From Proteobacteria bacterium UBA6920 (GTDB lineage Bacteria > Pseudomonadota > Gammaproteobacteria > SG8-11): a DNA stretch of 18,197 nucleotides. Shown here piece by piece: positions 1 to 7,557 of this stretch (its first letter is position 1; each line of letters opens with the position of its first letter). The DNA lies in the NCBI GenBank assembly GCA_002448875.1, contig DKAS01000249.1, positions 8,540-26,736 on the forward strand, read 5' to 3'. Below the pieces are notes generated by a model that saw nothing but the letters and a program-made list of their open reading frames with translations, had not been told where the DNA came from and ran no database searches. Made by a program: the position numbers and the translations under genes.

Positions 1-421
1 GCAGGCGGGGGTGATGGGCAAGGGCGGTGAGATTTTCGTCCTCGACATGGGACAGCCGATCCGCATTTCCTACCTGGCCGAGCAGATGGTGCGCCTGTCG
101 GGCAAGGAACCAGGTAAGGATGTGGAGATCATCTACACGGGTCTGCGTCCCGGTGAAAAACTCTTCGAGGAGTTGTTTCACGAGCAGGAAGCTCTGGGTA
201 AAACCTCGCACAGCAAGATTTTCCTGTCGCACTCACGGCGCATGGACTGGAAGAAACTGGAAGCGAAAATGCGTGACCTGCGCGGCGCCGTGGACCGGTT
301 CGACGAATCGCAGTTGAAATCGCTGCTGGTGGATCTGGTGCCGGAATTTCTCGACGGCCGCGAAGCCAAGGTCAACAACGTCGTACCCATTTCCGTCGCC
401 GCCAAAGCCGAACCGTCTTGA
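1..421 (+). CDS. CapD/FlaA1-type polysaccharide biosynthesis protein (nucleotide-sugar 4,6-dehydratase), 3' end only
   Basis: This is the C-terminal ~139 residues of a membrane-associated nucleotide-diphosphosugar dehydratase/epimerase; the 5' part lies outside the window. The reading frame is open from base 2, so the internal GTG/ATG codons near position 11 are not the start. Family-typical motifs are visible: MGKGGEIFVLDMGQPI, then GLRPGEKLFEELF about 50 residues in, which is the signature of the CapD/WbpM/FlaA1 C-terminal region of the extended SDR fold. Family members act on UDP-GlcNAc-type sugars at the cytoplasmic face of the inner membrane, for O-antigen, capsule or exopolysaccharide. 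The N-terminal NAD-binding motif and membrane segments cannot be checked here, so the exact substrate is open. The stop codon overlaps the start of the VanZ-like gene (TTGA), so the two are probably cotranscribed and coupled. Confidence 0.9.
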   Translation, partial: QAGVMGKGGEIFVLDMGQPIRISYLAEQMVRLSGKEPGKDVEIIYTGLRPGEKLFEELFHEQEALGKTSHSKIFLSHSRRMDWKKLEAKMRDLRGAVDRFDESQLKSLLVDLVPEFLDGREAKVNNVVPISVAAKAEPS

Positions 422-804
422 AACCGGCGGTCTCTCCCGCCCTCCTGCGCGGTACCTGGCTCGCTTTGGGCTGGTTGCAGATAGTCCTGATTATCTACTT
501 GTCGCTGACCGCACATCCACCACACGGACCGGACATACCCGGCTTTGACAAAATAGGTCATTGTTCCTCCTACGGATTCCTCACTTTCTGGTTTTGCCAG
601 CTGTATACGCTGTGGGTGCCGCGCCTGCGCTGGGCGGCGGCCTTCGTGGCCATGGGGGTGGGTTTGGAATTCGTCCAGGGTTGGTTGGGTTATCGCATGT
701 TCGAATACTGGGATATGGTGGCCAACACCACCGGCGTACTGCTGGGAATGGGCATTTCGCGCCTGTCGCGCACGACACTGCTGGCTCGCTTGCAATCCCG
801 CTAA
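418..804 (+). CDS. VanZ-like family small membrane protein
   Basis: A 128-residue integral membrane protein with about four hydrophobic segments (roughly 17-32, 47-65, 70-88 and 100-116). It carries the family pattern: D44-K45-x2-H48 at the start of the second segment, a Glu/Gln pair in the third (LEFVQG), and D-x-x-AN-x-x-G (DMVANTTGVLLG) in the last. VanZ-like proteins have no agreed biochemical activity; they often sit in exopolysaccharide and glycan clusters. I take the TTG at 418 as start because it overlaps the dehydratase stop codon (TTGA) and gives the full first membrane segment; no Shine-Dalgarno is visible, so translation probably depends on coupling. The start codon choice is the least certain part. 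Its position after a CapD-type gene and before galU suggests a role in surface polysaccharide production or attachment, which is inference. Confidence 0.8.
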   Translation: MKPAVSPALLRGTWLALGWLQIVLIIYLSLTAHPPHGPDIPGFDKIGHCSSYGFLTFWFCQLYTLWVPRLRWAAAFVAMGVGLEFVQGWLGYRMFEYWDMVANTTGVLLGMGISRLSRTTLLARLQSR

Positions 805-902
805 GTGTTTCACGGTGCGGGAAAACGTGGAAAATCGCCGGTATTTTTGCTAGCATGTCGGCACCTTAATTCATCCACCACACCGCATTCGCGACCGAGG
901 CT

Positions 903-1793
903 ATGGACCGAGTCATCCGTAAAGCAGTATTTCCCGTCGCCGGGCTGGGCACGCGGTTCCTGCCGGCCACCAAATCCAATCCTAAGGAAATGCTGCCGGT
1001 GGTGGATAAACCCCTTATTCAATATGCCGCTGAAGAGGCAGTGCAGGCCGGGATCAAAGAACTGATTTTCATCACCGGCCGTACCAAGCGCGCCATTCCC
1101 GACCACTTCGACAAGGCCTATGAGCTGGAAGCGGAATTGGAAGCCAAGGGCAAGACCCGTCTGCTGGAAATGGTGCGTAACGTCATCCCTGACGACGTGG
1201 TGTGCATCTACATCCGACAGGCCGAAGCCCTGGGCCTGGGGCATGCGGTACTGTGCGCCAAACCGGTGGTGGGCAATGAACCCTTCGCCATCATTCTCGC
1301 CGACGACCTGATCGATGGCCAGCCAAAGAACTGCCTGGCGCAAATGGTGGATGTGTATAAAAAACACGGCAGCAGCGTGCTCGGCGTGGAACGGGTGCCC
1401 CCGGAAAACACCGGCCAATACGGCATTGTCAGCGCCCAACCCATCGAAGGCCGGATCAGCGCCGTCAAATCCATCGTCGAAAAGCCCAAGCCCGAGGAAG
1501 CCCCGTCCAATCTGGGGGTGGTGGGCCGCTATATCCTGACGCCGCGCATCTTCCCCTTGCTGGAAAGAATCGGTCGCGGCGCCGGCGGTGAAATCCAGCT
1601 GACCGATGCCATCGCCAAACTGCTCGACGAGCAGCAGGTGCTGGCCTATGAATTCAGCGGCAAGCGTTACGACTGCGGCAGCAAGTTCGGTTACCTGCAA
1701 GCCACGGTCGAATACGCCTTGAAACATCCCGACCTGGCGGACGATTTTCGCGCCTATCTGCAATCCTACTGTCTGCCTGACCTTAAAAAGTAA
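903..1793 (+). CDS. galU: UTP-glucose-1-phosphate uridylyltransferase (GalU)
   Basis: GalU makes UDP-glucose from UTP and glucose-1-phosphate in the cytosol, feeding LPS core, exopolysaccharide and trehalose/glucan pathways. The 296 residues match the usual bacterial length. The N-terminal nucleotide-binding signature [20 protein letters not shown] (about residues 14-33) is complete, followed by the sugar-nucleotide-binding stretches LADDLID (about 130-136), [20 protein letters not shown] (about 191-210), and GEIQLTDAI near residue 230. A short GAGG lies close before the ATG at 897-900 with only two bases of spacing; no better in-frame start keeps the signature. A 98-base gap separates it from the VanZ-like gene, so it may have its own promoter; TGCTAGCAT near 866-874 resembles an extended -10 but lacks a convincing -35. 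No oddities were seen. Confidence 0.95.
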   Translation: MDRVIRKAVFPVAGLGTRFLPATKSNPKEMLPVVDKPLIQYAAEEAVQAGIKELIFITGRTKRAIPDHFDKAYELEAELEAKGKTRLLEMVRNVIPDDVVCIYIRQAEALGLGHAVLCAKPVVGNEPFAIILADDLIDGQPKNCLAQMVDVYKKHGSSVLGVERVPPENTGQYGIVSAQPIEGRISAVKSIVEKPKPEEAPSNLGVVGRYILTPRIFPLLERIGRGAGGEIQLTDAIAKLLDEQQVLAYEFSGKRYDCGSKFGYLQATVEYALKHPDLADDFRAYLQSYCLPDLKK

Positions 1794-1895
1794 TTCCCGG
1801 TATTTCCCCCGGTTCGCGTCGGGCTGGCACCGGTGTCGCCAATAGCGATAAACTAGCCACTGGCTTCCTGGCGCGATGCAACAGAGTTCCACTTC

Positions 1896-2786
1896 ATGAC
1901 CATTCCAACCATTGAATCCTTCGTCGGCAATACGCCTCTGGTGCGGTTGCAGCGTCTCAATACCAATCCGGCCAATGTGGTGGCGGTGAAACTGGAGGGC
2001 AACAACCCCGCCGGTTCGGTGAAAGACCGCCCGGCCCTGTCCATGATCCAGCGCGCCGAAGCGCGCGGCGATATTCGGCCGGGGGACACCCTGATCGAAG
2101 CCACCAGCGGCAATACCGGCATCGCCCTGGCGATGGCGGCCGCCATCAAGGGTTACCGCATGATCCTCATCATGCCGGAGACCATGAGCGCCGAGCGGCG
2201 CGGTTCCATGAAAGCCTTCGGCGCCGAGATCATCCTGGTGAGCAAGGAGCAGGGGATGGAAGGCGCGCGCGACCTGGCGGACCAGATGGAGGCCGAGGGC
2301 CGGGGCAAGGTTTTGAACCAGTTTGCCAACCCCGACAATCCCATTGCCCATTACGAGGGTACCGGCCCGGAAATCTGGCGCGATACCGAGGAAAAAATTA
2401 GCCATTTTGTCAGCGCCATGGGCACCACCGGCACCATCATGGGCACCTCGCGTTTTCTCAAGGAGAAAAACCCCGCCATTCAGATCGTGGGGGTGCAGCC
2501 CAGTGAGGGCTCGTCCATTCCCGGCATCCGTCGCTGGCCCGAGGCCTATCTGCCGCGGATCTATGAACCGGCCCGGGTGGACCGTATCATGGATGTGACC
2601 CAGGAAGAGGCCGAGGAAACCACCCGGGCGCTGGCCGCCCGCGAAGGTATTTTCGCCGGGGTATCGTCCGGCGGGGCGGTGGCCGCGGCGCTGCGCCTGT
2701 CAGCGGAGGTGCGCGGTGCCGTAATCGTCGCCATTATTTGCGACCGGGGTGATCGCTACCTGTCCACCGGGGTGTTCCCCGCCTGA
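1896..2786 (+). CDS. cysM: Cysteine synthase B (O-acetylserine sulfhydrylase B)
   Basis: A PLP-dependent beta-substituting enzyme that makes cysteine from O-acetylserine and sulfide; CysM types also use thiosulfate. Of 296 residues, the N-terminal part has the substrate motif FVGNTPLVRLQRL (9-21), the PLP Schiff-base lysine K43 in NNPAGSVKDRP, and the phosphate-side loop EATSGNTGIALA (about 69-80). SGGAVAAA near residue 255 supplies the serine that contacts the PLP ring nitrogen. NNPAGSVKDR is typical of the CysM branch rather than CysK, whose motif is usually NPxxSVKDR with a different flank, so I favour CysM. The Shine-Dalgarno is weak (only AGAG about a dozen bases before ATG). It heads a probable three-gene run with the exonuclease (30 bases downstream) and rlmD. 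The 102-base upstream gap has GATAAACT at about 1847-1854, a weak -10 candidate. Confidence 0.93.
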   Translation: MTIPTIESFVGNTPLVRLQRLNTNPANVVAVKLEGNNPAGSVKDRPALSMIQRAEARGDIRPGDTLIEATSGNTGIALAMAAAIKGYRMILIMPETMSAERRGSMKAFGAEIILVSKEQGMEGARDLADQMEAEGRGKVLNQFANPDNPIAHYEGTGPEIWRDTEEKISHFVSAMGTTGTIMGTSRFLKEKNPAIQIVGVQPSEGSSIPGIRRWPEAYLPRIYEPARVDRIMDVTQEEAEETTRALAAREGIFAGVSSGGAVAAALRLSAEVRGAVIVAIICDRGDRYLSTGVFPA

Positions 2787-2816
2787 GGGTGCAATAACAG
2801 TAACGGATCGGAGCCA

Positions 2817-3602
2817 ATGAATATTTTCGTATTCGACATTGAAACCATCCCCGACACCGACGGCGGCCGGCGTCTCTACGGCCTGAATTCACTGGACGAT
2901 CGCAACGTCGCCAATGTCATGTTTCACAAGCGGCGTCAGCAAACGGGCGACTCGGAGTTTCTGCGCCTGCACCTGCAGCGGGTCGCCGCCATTTCCGTGG
3001 TGTTGCGCTCCCGCGATACCTTCAAGGTCTGGTCCCTGGGGGCGCCGGACGCCGGGGAAAAGGAGATCGTGCAGCGTTTCTTCGACGGCCTGGAGCGTTA
3101 CACTCCCACCCTGGTGACCTGGAACGGCACCAATTTCGACCTGCCGGTGCTGCACTACCGCGCGCTGCTGCATGGCATCAGCGCGCCGCGCTACTGGGAA
3201 ACCGGCGACGAGGATCAGAGTTTCCGCTGGAACAACTACATCAGCCGCTACCACTGGCGCCACACCGATCTGATGGACGTGCTTGCCGGTTTCTCGCCGC
3301 GGGCCAATGCGCCGCTGGACGAAATCGCCACCCTGCTGGGGTTTCCCGGCAAGATGGGGATGAGCGGCGACAAGGTGTGGGACGCCTGGCTGGAGGGCGA
3401 TATCGCCGGCATCCGTAATTACTGTGAAACCGATGTGCTCAACACCTACCTGGTCTATCTGCGCTTTCAATTGATGCGCGGCCGCTTGCACAGCGAAGAG
3501 TATGAGCGCGAGTGTGAGCTGGTGCGCGACAGCCTGCGCCAGGAAAACAAGCCGCATCTCGACGAATTTCTCGCCGCCTGGCGCGGCACTGGCAGCCCAT
3601 GA
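2817..3602 (+). CDS. Predicted PolB-like 3'-5' exonuclease (DnaQ-like fold)
   Basis: A 261-residue protein of the family described as 'predicted 3'-5' exonuclease related to the exonuclease domain of PolB'. It is a free-standing exonuclease module without a polymerase domain. The three DEDDy motifs are visible: Exo I D7-x-E9 in VFDIETIPD, Exo II with D108 in TWNGTNFDLP, and Exo III Y202-x3-D206 in YCETDVLNTYL. All four acidic metal ligands and the tyrosine are present, so it should be active on single-stranded nucleic acid. Whether the natural substrate is DNA or RNA is not known. GGAG at 2810-2813 precedes the ATG with short spacing. The stop overlaps the rlmD start (ATGA), which implies translational coupling. 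Partnership with an rRNA methyltransferase may be only operon economy; it hints weakly at RNA metabolism. Confidence 0.87.
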   Translation: MNIFVFDIETIPDTDGGRRLYGLNSLDDRNVANVMFHKRRQQTGDSEFLRLHLQRVAAISVVLRSRDTFKVWSLGAPDAGEKEIVQRFFDGLERYTPTLVTWNGTNFDLPVLHYRALLHGISAPRYWETGDEDQSFRWNNYISRYHWRHTDLMDVLAGFSPRANAPLDEIATLLGFPGKMGMSGDKVWDAWLEGDIAGIRNYCETDVLNTYLVYLRFQLMRGRLHSEEYERECELVRDSLRQENKPHLDEFLAAWRGTGSP

Positions 3603-4921
3603 GCAAACGTCGCAAACAACTGCCCGCCGACACGCCCGTGGTCGACATCGAGTCCCTGACCCACGAGGGCAGGGGAGTCGCGCACCTGGACGGCAAGGCG
3701 ATTTTTGTCGACGGTGTGCTGCCGGGAGAACGGGTGCGTGTCCGCTATGTGCATACCTCGCGCCGCTATGATGAAGCCGTGGCGGAGGAGGTGATTACTC
3801 CCGCCGAGGAACGGGTGACACCGCACTGCGAACACTACGGCGTATGCGGCGGATGCAGCTTCCAGCATGTATTGCCCGAGGCGCAGATACGTTTCAAACA
3901 GCAGGTGCTGGTGGACAATCTCAAGCACCTGGGCAAGGTAACGGCGGCCGGGGTGCTGCCACCGCTGACCGGCCCGGTCTGGGGTTACCGGCGCAAGGCG
4001 CGCCTGGGGGTGCGGGACGTCATTAAAAAGGGCAAGGTGCTGGTAGGTTTCCGCGAGCGCCACGGTGGCTATCTGGCCGATTTGCTGCAGTGTCATGTGC
4101 TGGTGCCGGAAATCGGCATGCGCCTGACGGAATTGTCACAGCTGGTGGCGTCTCTCAGTATTCGCGATCAGGTACCGCAGATCGAAGTGGCCTGCGGTGA
4201 CGAAACCAGCGCGCTGATCTTCCGCGTTTTTACCCCGCCCAGTGACGCGGATCGGCAGGCCCTCAGCGATTTCGGCCGCGCCGCCAATCTGCATATCTAC
4301 CTGCAGCCGGGCGGGCAGGACAGCGTCAGCCTGCTGTGGCCGGAAACAGAGGTGCCGCTGCACTACGCCCTGCCGGCGCACGGCGTCAGCTTTCATTTCT
4401 CACCCACCCGTTTTACCCAGGTCAATGGCGAGATCAACCGCGCCATGGTCGACCATGCCCTGCACCTGCTCGATCCGCAGCCGCAGGACGAGATCCTCGA
4501 GTTGTTCTGCGGTCTGGGTAATTTCACTCTGCCCCTGGCCAAACGTGCACACCACGTTACCGGCATCGAAGGCGAGAAGGGTCTGGTGGAGCTGGCGCAG
4601 CGTAACGCCGCTGACAACGGTATCGCCAACGTCAGCTACCATATGGCTAATTTATTCGAAGATTTTCGCGCCTTCAGCTGGGCCCGGCAAACCTACGGCA
4701 AGCTGCTGTTGGACCCGCCGCGCACCGGCGCCAGGGAGGTGTGCGAAATGCTGCCCTGGGACGTGACGAAAATCGTCTATGTGTCCTGCAACCCCGCCAC
4801 CCTGGCGCGGGACGCCGGAATTCTGGTGCACGAACACGGATTCAAGCTGAGCCGGGTGGGGGTGATGGACATGTTTCCGCATACCTCGCATGTGGAGAGC
4901 ATCGCGGAATTCGTGCGTTAG
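3599..4921 (+). CDS. rlmD: 23S rRNA (uracil-1939-C5)-methyltransferase RlmD
   Basis: A SAM-dependent RNA m5U methyltransferase of the RumA/TrmA superfamily that modifies U1939 of 23S rRNA (E. coli numbering). The 440-residue protein has an N-terminal TRAM RNA-binding domain (about 10-68), then the iron-sulfur cysteines C77, C83 and C86 (CEHYGVCGGC) with the fourth, C165, in LLQCHV. The SAM-binding motif ELFCGLGNFTLPLA lies near residues 302-315. The catalytic cysteine C397 sits in VSCNPATLARD, and the general-base glutamate is in the C-terminal HVESIAEF. All key residues are intact. The four-cysteine cluster and TRAM domain favour RlmD over RlmC. It is the last gene of the cysM-exonuclease-rlmD run; the start overlaps the upstream stop by four bases. 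After the stop there is no hairpin followed by a T tract, so termination is unclear. Confidence 0.95.
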   Translation: MSKRRKQLPADTPVVDIESLTHEGRGVAHLDGKAIFVDGVLPGERVRVRYVHTSRRYDEAVAEEVITPAEERVTPHCEHYGVCGGCSFQHVLPEAQIRFKQQVLVDNLKHLGKVTAAGVLPPLTGPVWGYRRKARLGVRDVIKKGKVLVGFRERHGGYLADLLQCHVLVPEIGMRLTELSQLVASLSIRDQVPQIEVACGDETSALIFRVFTPPSDADRQALSDFGRAANLHIYLQPGGQDSVSLLWPETEVPLHYALPAHGVSFHFSPTRFTQVNGEINRAMVDHALHLLDPQPQDEILELFCGLGNFTLPLAKRAHHVTGIEGEKGLVELAQRNAADNGIANVSYHMANLFEDFRAFSWARQTYGKLLLDPPRTGAREVCEMLPWDVTKIVYVSCNPATLARDAGILVHEHGFKLSRVGVMDMFPHTSHVESIAEFVR

Positions 4922-4968
4922 CATTTCATTTGCAATAAGACTCATTCTTCCCCAAAAAAAGTGAATAT

Positions 4969-4990
4969 ACTGTGTAGAAATCTGCACAGT
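4969..4990. promoter_or_regulatory. 22-bp imperfect palindrome upstream of the lipoprotein pair
   Basis: The arms ACTGTGTAGA and TCTGCACAGT match as inverted repeats at 9 of 10 positions around a two-base centre, in an AT-rich stretch 48 bases after the rlmD stop and about 50 bases before the predicted -10 of the lipoprotein promoter. No T tract follows on the + strand, so it is a poor terminator. The shape suits a dimeric regulator. It resembles a LexA box only superficially, because CTG and CAG are 14 rather than 10 bases apart. Confidence 0.35.
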
Positions 4991-5019
4991 TGCTCGATCC
5001 CGTCCAGCCTGCGTTGCTA

Positions 5020-5048
5020 TTCTCCTGCGTAAAAGTTACATCTATACT
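5020..5048 (+). promoter_or_regulatory. Possible sigma70 promoter for the Ig-like lipoprotein pair
   Basis: TATACT at 5043-5048 matches the -10 consensus at 5 of 6 positions. TTCTCC at 5020-5025, 17 bases upstream, is only a weak -35. Transcription would start near 5055, leaving a leader of about 125 bases. This leader holds a CGGATC/GATCCG hairpin with an 8-base loop (5104-5123). No known riboswitch consensus was recognised. The strong -10 and the 260-base gap after rlmD support an independent transcription unit; the weak -35 suggests an activator may be needed. Confidence 0.4.
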
Positions 5049-5181
5049 TGTTTTGTATCGGAGACGAAGCGCGGGTAGGAAACACTGGCTGCACGTCCTC
5101 CGACGGATCGCGGCGATGATCCGCTTCTAATTTCATAGCCGCCTATGACAGGGAAGTGAAACTGTAATCAAGGAGGATGCC

Positions 5182-7551
5182 ATGCGCGCCTTGTTGGTGC
5201 TCAGCCTTATGATGTCCGCTGCGGCCTGCAGCAATGCGATCGAAGAAACCTTATCCGAGAATCCCCGGGGAACGGTGACCGGTGTGGCCTACGATGGCAT
5301 CATCGTCAATGGCAAGGTAACGATTTATGCTTTCGATGGAAACCAGGGAGCAACGCTGGCCGAGGGCATGACCAATGCCGCCGGCGCTTACAGTATCGAC
5401 CTGAGGGTGGCCTCCCAGCCGGTCATGATAGAGATCACCGGCGGCAGCTATCAGGAGGAAGCCAGCGGGCATGTGGTACCGTTGCAGGAAGGGCAGCGCC
5501 TGCTGGCCCTGGCCCTCTACACGCCCGACATTCCACTCACCGTGCACGCCACCTACTGGACAACGCTGGCCGCTGGTCTTGCCCAATACAAGGTCAAGAC
5601 CGGCGCCACCGCTACGCAGGCAATTGAGGATGCCAATAAGGAAATAAGCGATCTTCTAGGGCTGCCTATATTAACGACTGTACCTTTGGAACCTACTGTT
5701 CCTCTCAACAGGAGAGACAATCTCACTCCAGAGCTGGAATATGGGTACTTTGCAGCCGCTGTTTCCAAGTGGACGGCGTTGGCGAGCGATTTTAACAAAC
5801 GACCAGTTCACACGATTTATTCATCAATTGCTTTTTCCCAATTAGCTTTTGAGGATATTCGGTACGATGGCGTATTGAACGGCAAAAGCGAAGTCGGGGC
5901 CCTGTCTGTTGGCGGTATCGAATTGTCTACAGATATCTACCGTCATGCCATTGCCTTGGCCATTCTGTCCATGGCCAACGACAAACGAAATATAGTTGGC
6001 GTTACGCCTGCTACTTTGCTTGTATCCGCTCGACGACTGAATGACGCGACCATACCCATTTTTCGTGGCGGCACCGTTATTCCCCTGGACGAGGGCGGGC
6101 CCATGATCGCCCGGATCGCGCCGGACAGCGAAACAGTATTTGGCGTATTCACTGGCATCGCTGAAATCGCTGACGTGGTCGGCGTGGCCGCGGTGGAATT
6201 TCTCGTCGATGGCGTTTCCACAGCCACTGCCGCGGACCCGGCACGGCCTTCCGTGTCAATCGACAGTTCGGGGCTCAGCGAGGGGCATCATACTTTGACG
6301 GTGCGGGTGACCAATCTCGCCGGCAACTCGACCAGCGCCGATCGCGCCTTTGACGTCAGCAACAAGGCAACGCTGATCAGCAATGTGCAGCCGGCGGACG
6401 GCAGCCTGGTGCGGGGAAAGGTGACCGCGTCGGCGACGGTTTATGATTCCGCCGGGATAGACGAGGTGGTCTTCACCGTCGATGAGCAGGACGTCGGCCG
6501 TGCCCATGGGCTTGGCGAAGTAAAAATCACTTTTGATTCCAAAGGGGTTGCCGATGGCGACCACAAACTGCGCGTCACCACCCGTAACAGCGTCGGCTAT
6601 ACACTGTCGGTGGAAAATATCTTTACTGCTGATAACACACTGCCGGTGATCGAAGCGCTGGCGCCGGCGGCCGATGCAGACTATGCCGGGCCCCTGACCG
6701 CCACGGCCCAGGTAAGCGATGCCCATCTGTCGGCAGTGGAGTTTTTCCTGGATAGTATGTCCCAGGGGCTGGCCGCGGATTTTTCCCCATCCGCGGTAAC
6801 TATCGACAGTCGACAATATATCGACGGTCCGCATACCCTGGGGGTGAGAGGTGAGGATGCCGCGGGCAATCAAACGATTGCCACCTGGCAAGTGAATTTC
6901 GACAATTCGCCACCGCGTGTCAGCGAAATTCTGCCGGTGCCGGGCAGCTGGCTTGGGGGTCCCAATCTCAGCAACATCAGCTTCCTGTTGTCTGATCGCG
7001 CCTTGAATGCAGTTACGTTAACGGCGGATGGTGTGGCAGTGGCTACTACCGTCAATGGCGCCGGTCCCTGGCGGGTTAGTGCCGGGTATGCTGTTTTCGC
7101 CAGCGGTGACGGCGAACATAACCTGGTCATTACCGCCAGTGACGTCGCGGGGAATGTTGCCCGGGAGAAAGTAAGCATTTTTGTCGATGCTACCCGTCCG
7201 ATCAGTACCGCCAGCGTCAGCCGTACCCTGGGAGTACCCGCCTGTTCCGGTTGTCTGGCGCCCGTGCTGTCCTGTACGGTCAACGGCTTGTCCACTGACG
7301 CTGGCATCGGGCTCAAAGGGGTTTATATAGAGGGATCGTTGGTTTCCACCGCATCAACGGTCGCCTGGTCCTTCACCTCCAATCAACCAGTGCCGCCCGC
7401 CGGCACCGTATTTCCCAAGTGCAGCACCTACTCCGGACTGGGCGCCGTGGGGCAGATCGCCGTTGACAAGCTGGACAACAGCACCAGTTACCTGCTCTAC
7501 TGGTGCAATGATCCAGTCGAGGGAATAACCTGTGTCCTGCGCATGCTGTGA
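5182..7551 (+). CDS. Lipoprotein with Ig-like repeats and C-terminal cysteine-containing cap (first of tandem pair)
   Basis: The function is unknown. The 789-residue protein starts with a short signal peptide and a lipobox (SAAAC, lipidated C16). Serine at +2 suggests outer-membrane sorting. Residues about 30-110 look like a small beta-sandwich of the carboxypeptidase-regulatory type (TVTGVAYDGIIVNGKVTIYAFDG). Residues about 115-300 form a mixed region (TTLAAGLAQ, AFEDIRYDGVLNG, IYRHAIALAIL). Four Ig-like repeats follow at about 305-393, 394-484, 485-573 and 574-669, each with a DGxH or DGE-type turn and a VxFDN-like end. The C-terminal ~120 residues hold six cysteines (688, 691, 698, 747, 775, 784), probably disulfide-linked. 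A strong AAGGAGG at 5170-5176 fixes the start. It is paralogous to the next gene, which begins six bases after its stop. Likely a surface or periplasmic binding/adhesion protein; this rests on architecture only. Bases about 5620-6060 are more AT-rich than the rest. Confidence 0.85.
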   Translation: MRALLVLSLMMSAAACSNAIEETLSENPRGTVTGVAYDGIIVNGKVTIYAFDGNQGATLAEGMTNAAGAYSIDLRVASQPVMIEITGGSYQEEASGHVVPLQEGQRLLALALYTPDIPLTVHATYWTTLAAGLAQYKVKTGATATQAIEDANKEISDLLGLPILTTVPLEPTVPLNRRDNLTPELEYGYFAAAVSKWTALASDFNKRPVHTIYSSIAFSQLAFEDIRYDGVLNGKSEVGALSVGGIELSTDIYRHAIALAILSMANDKRNIVGVTPATLLVSARRLNDATIPIFRGGTVIPLDEGGPMIARIAPDSETVFGVFTGIAEIADVVGVAAVEFLVDGVSTATAADPARPSVSIDSSGLSEGHHTLTVRVTNLAGNSTSADRAFDVSNKATLISNVQPADGSLVRGKVTASATVYDSAGIDEVVFTVDEQDVGRAHGLGEVKITFDSKGVADGDHKLRVTTRNSVGYTLSVENIFTADNTLPVIEALAPAADADYAGPLTATAQVSDAHLSAVEFFLDSMSQGLAADFSPSAVTIDSRQYIDGPHTLGVRGEDAAGNQTIATWQVNFDNSPPRVSEILPVPGSWLGGPNLSNISFLLSDRALNAVTLTADGVAVATTVNGAGPWRVSAGYAVFASGDGEHNLVITASDVAGNVAREKVSIFVDATRPISTASVSRTLGVPACSGCLAPVLSCTVNGLSTDAGIGLKGVYIEGSLVSTASTVAWSFTSNQPVPPAGTVFPKCSTYSGLGAVGQIAVDKLDNSTSYLLYWCNDPVEGITCVLRML

Positions 7552-7557
7552 ACCTCC

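Noticed and set aside
810..2405. 531-codon open frame on the minus strand opposite galU and cysM
   Set aside because: It is antisense to two well-recognised enzymes, has repetitive His/Gln/Gly-rich composition typical of GC-rich shadow frames, and matches no family.
3467..4096. 209-codon minus-strand frame across the exonuclease/rlmD junction
   Set aside because: It is antisense to two genes with intact active-site motifs and has no recognisable domain or ribosome binding site.
4969..4990. Possible LexA (SOS) box
   Set aside because: The half-sites CTG and CAG are 14 bases apart instead of the required 10, and the neighbouring genes are not SOS-like.
5049..5181. Possible riboswitch in the leader of the first Ig-like lipoprotein
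   Set aside because: The hairpin at 5104-5123 is real, but I could not match the leader to GEMM (c-di-GMP), cobalamin or other riboswitch consensus elements.
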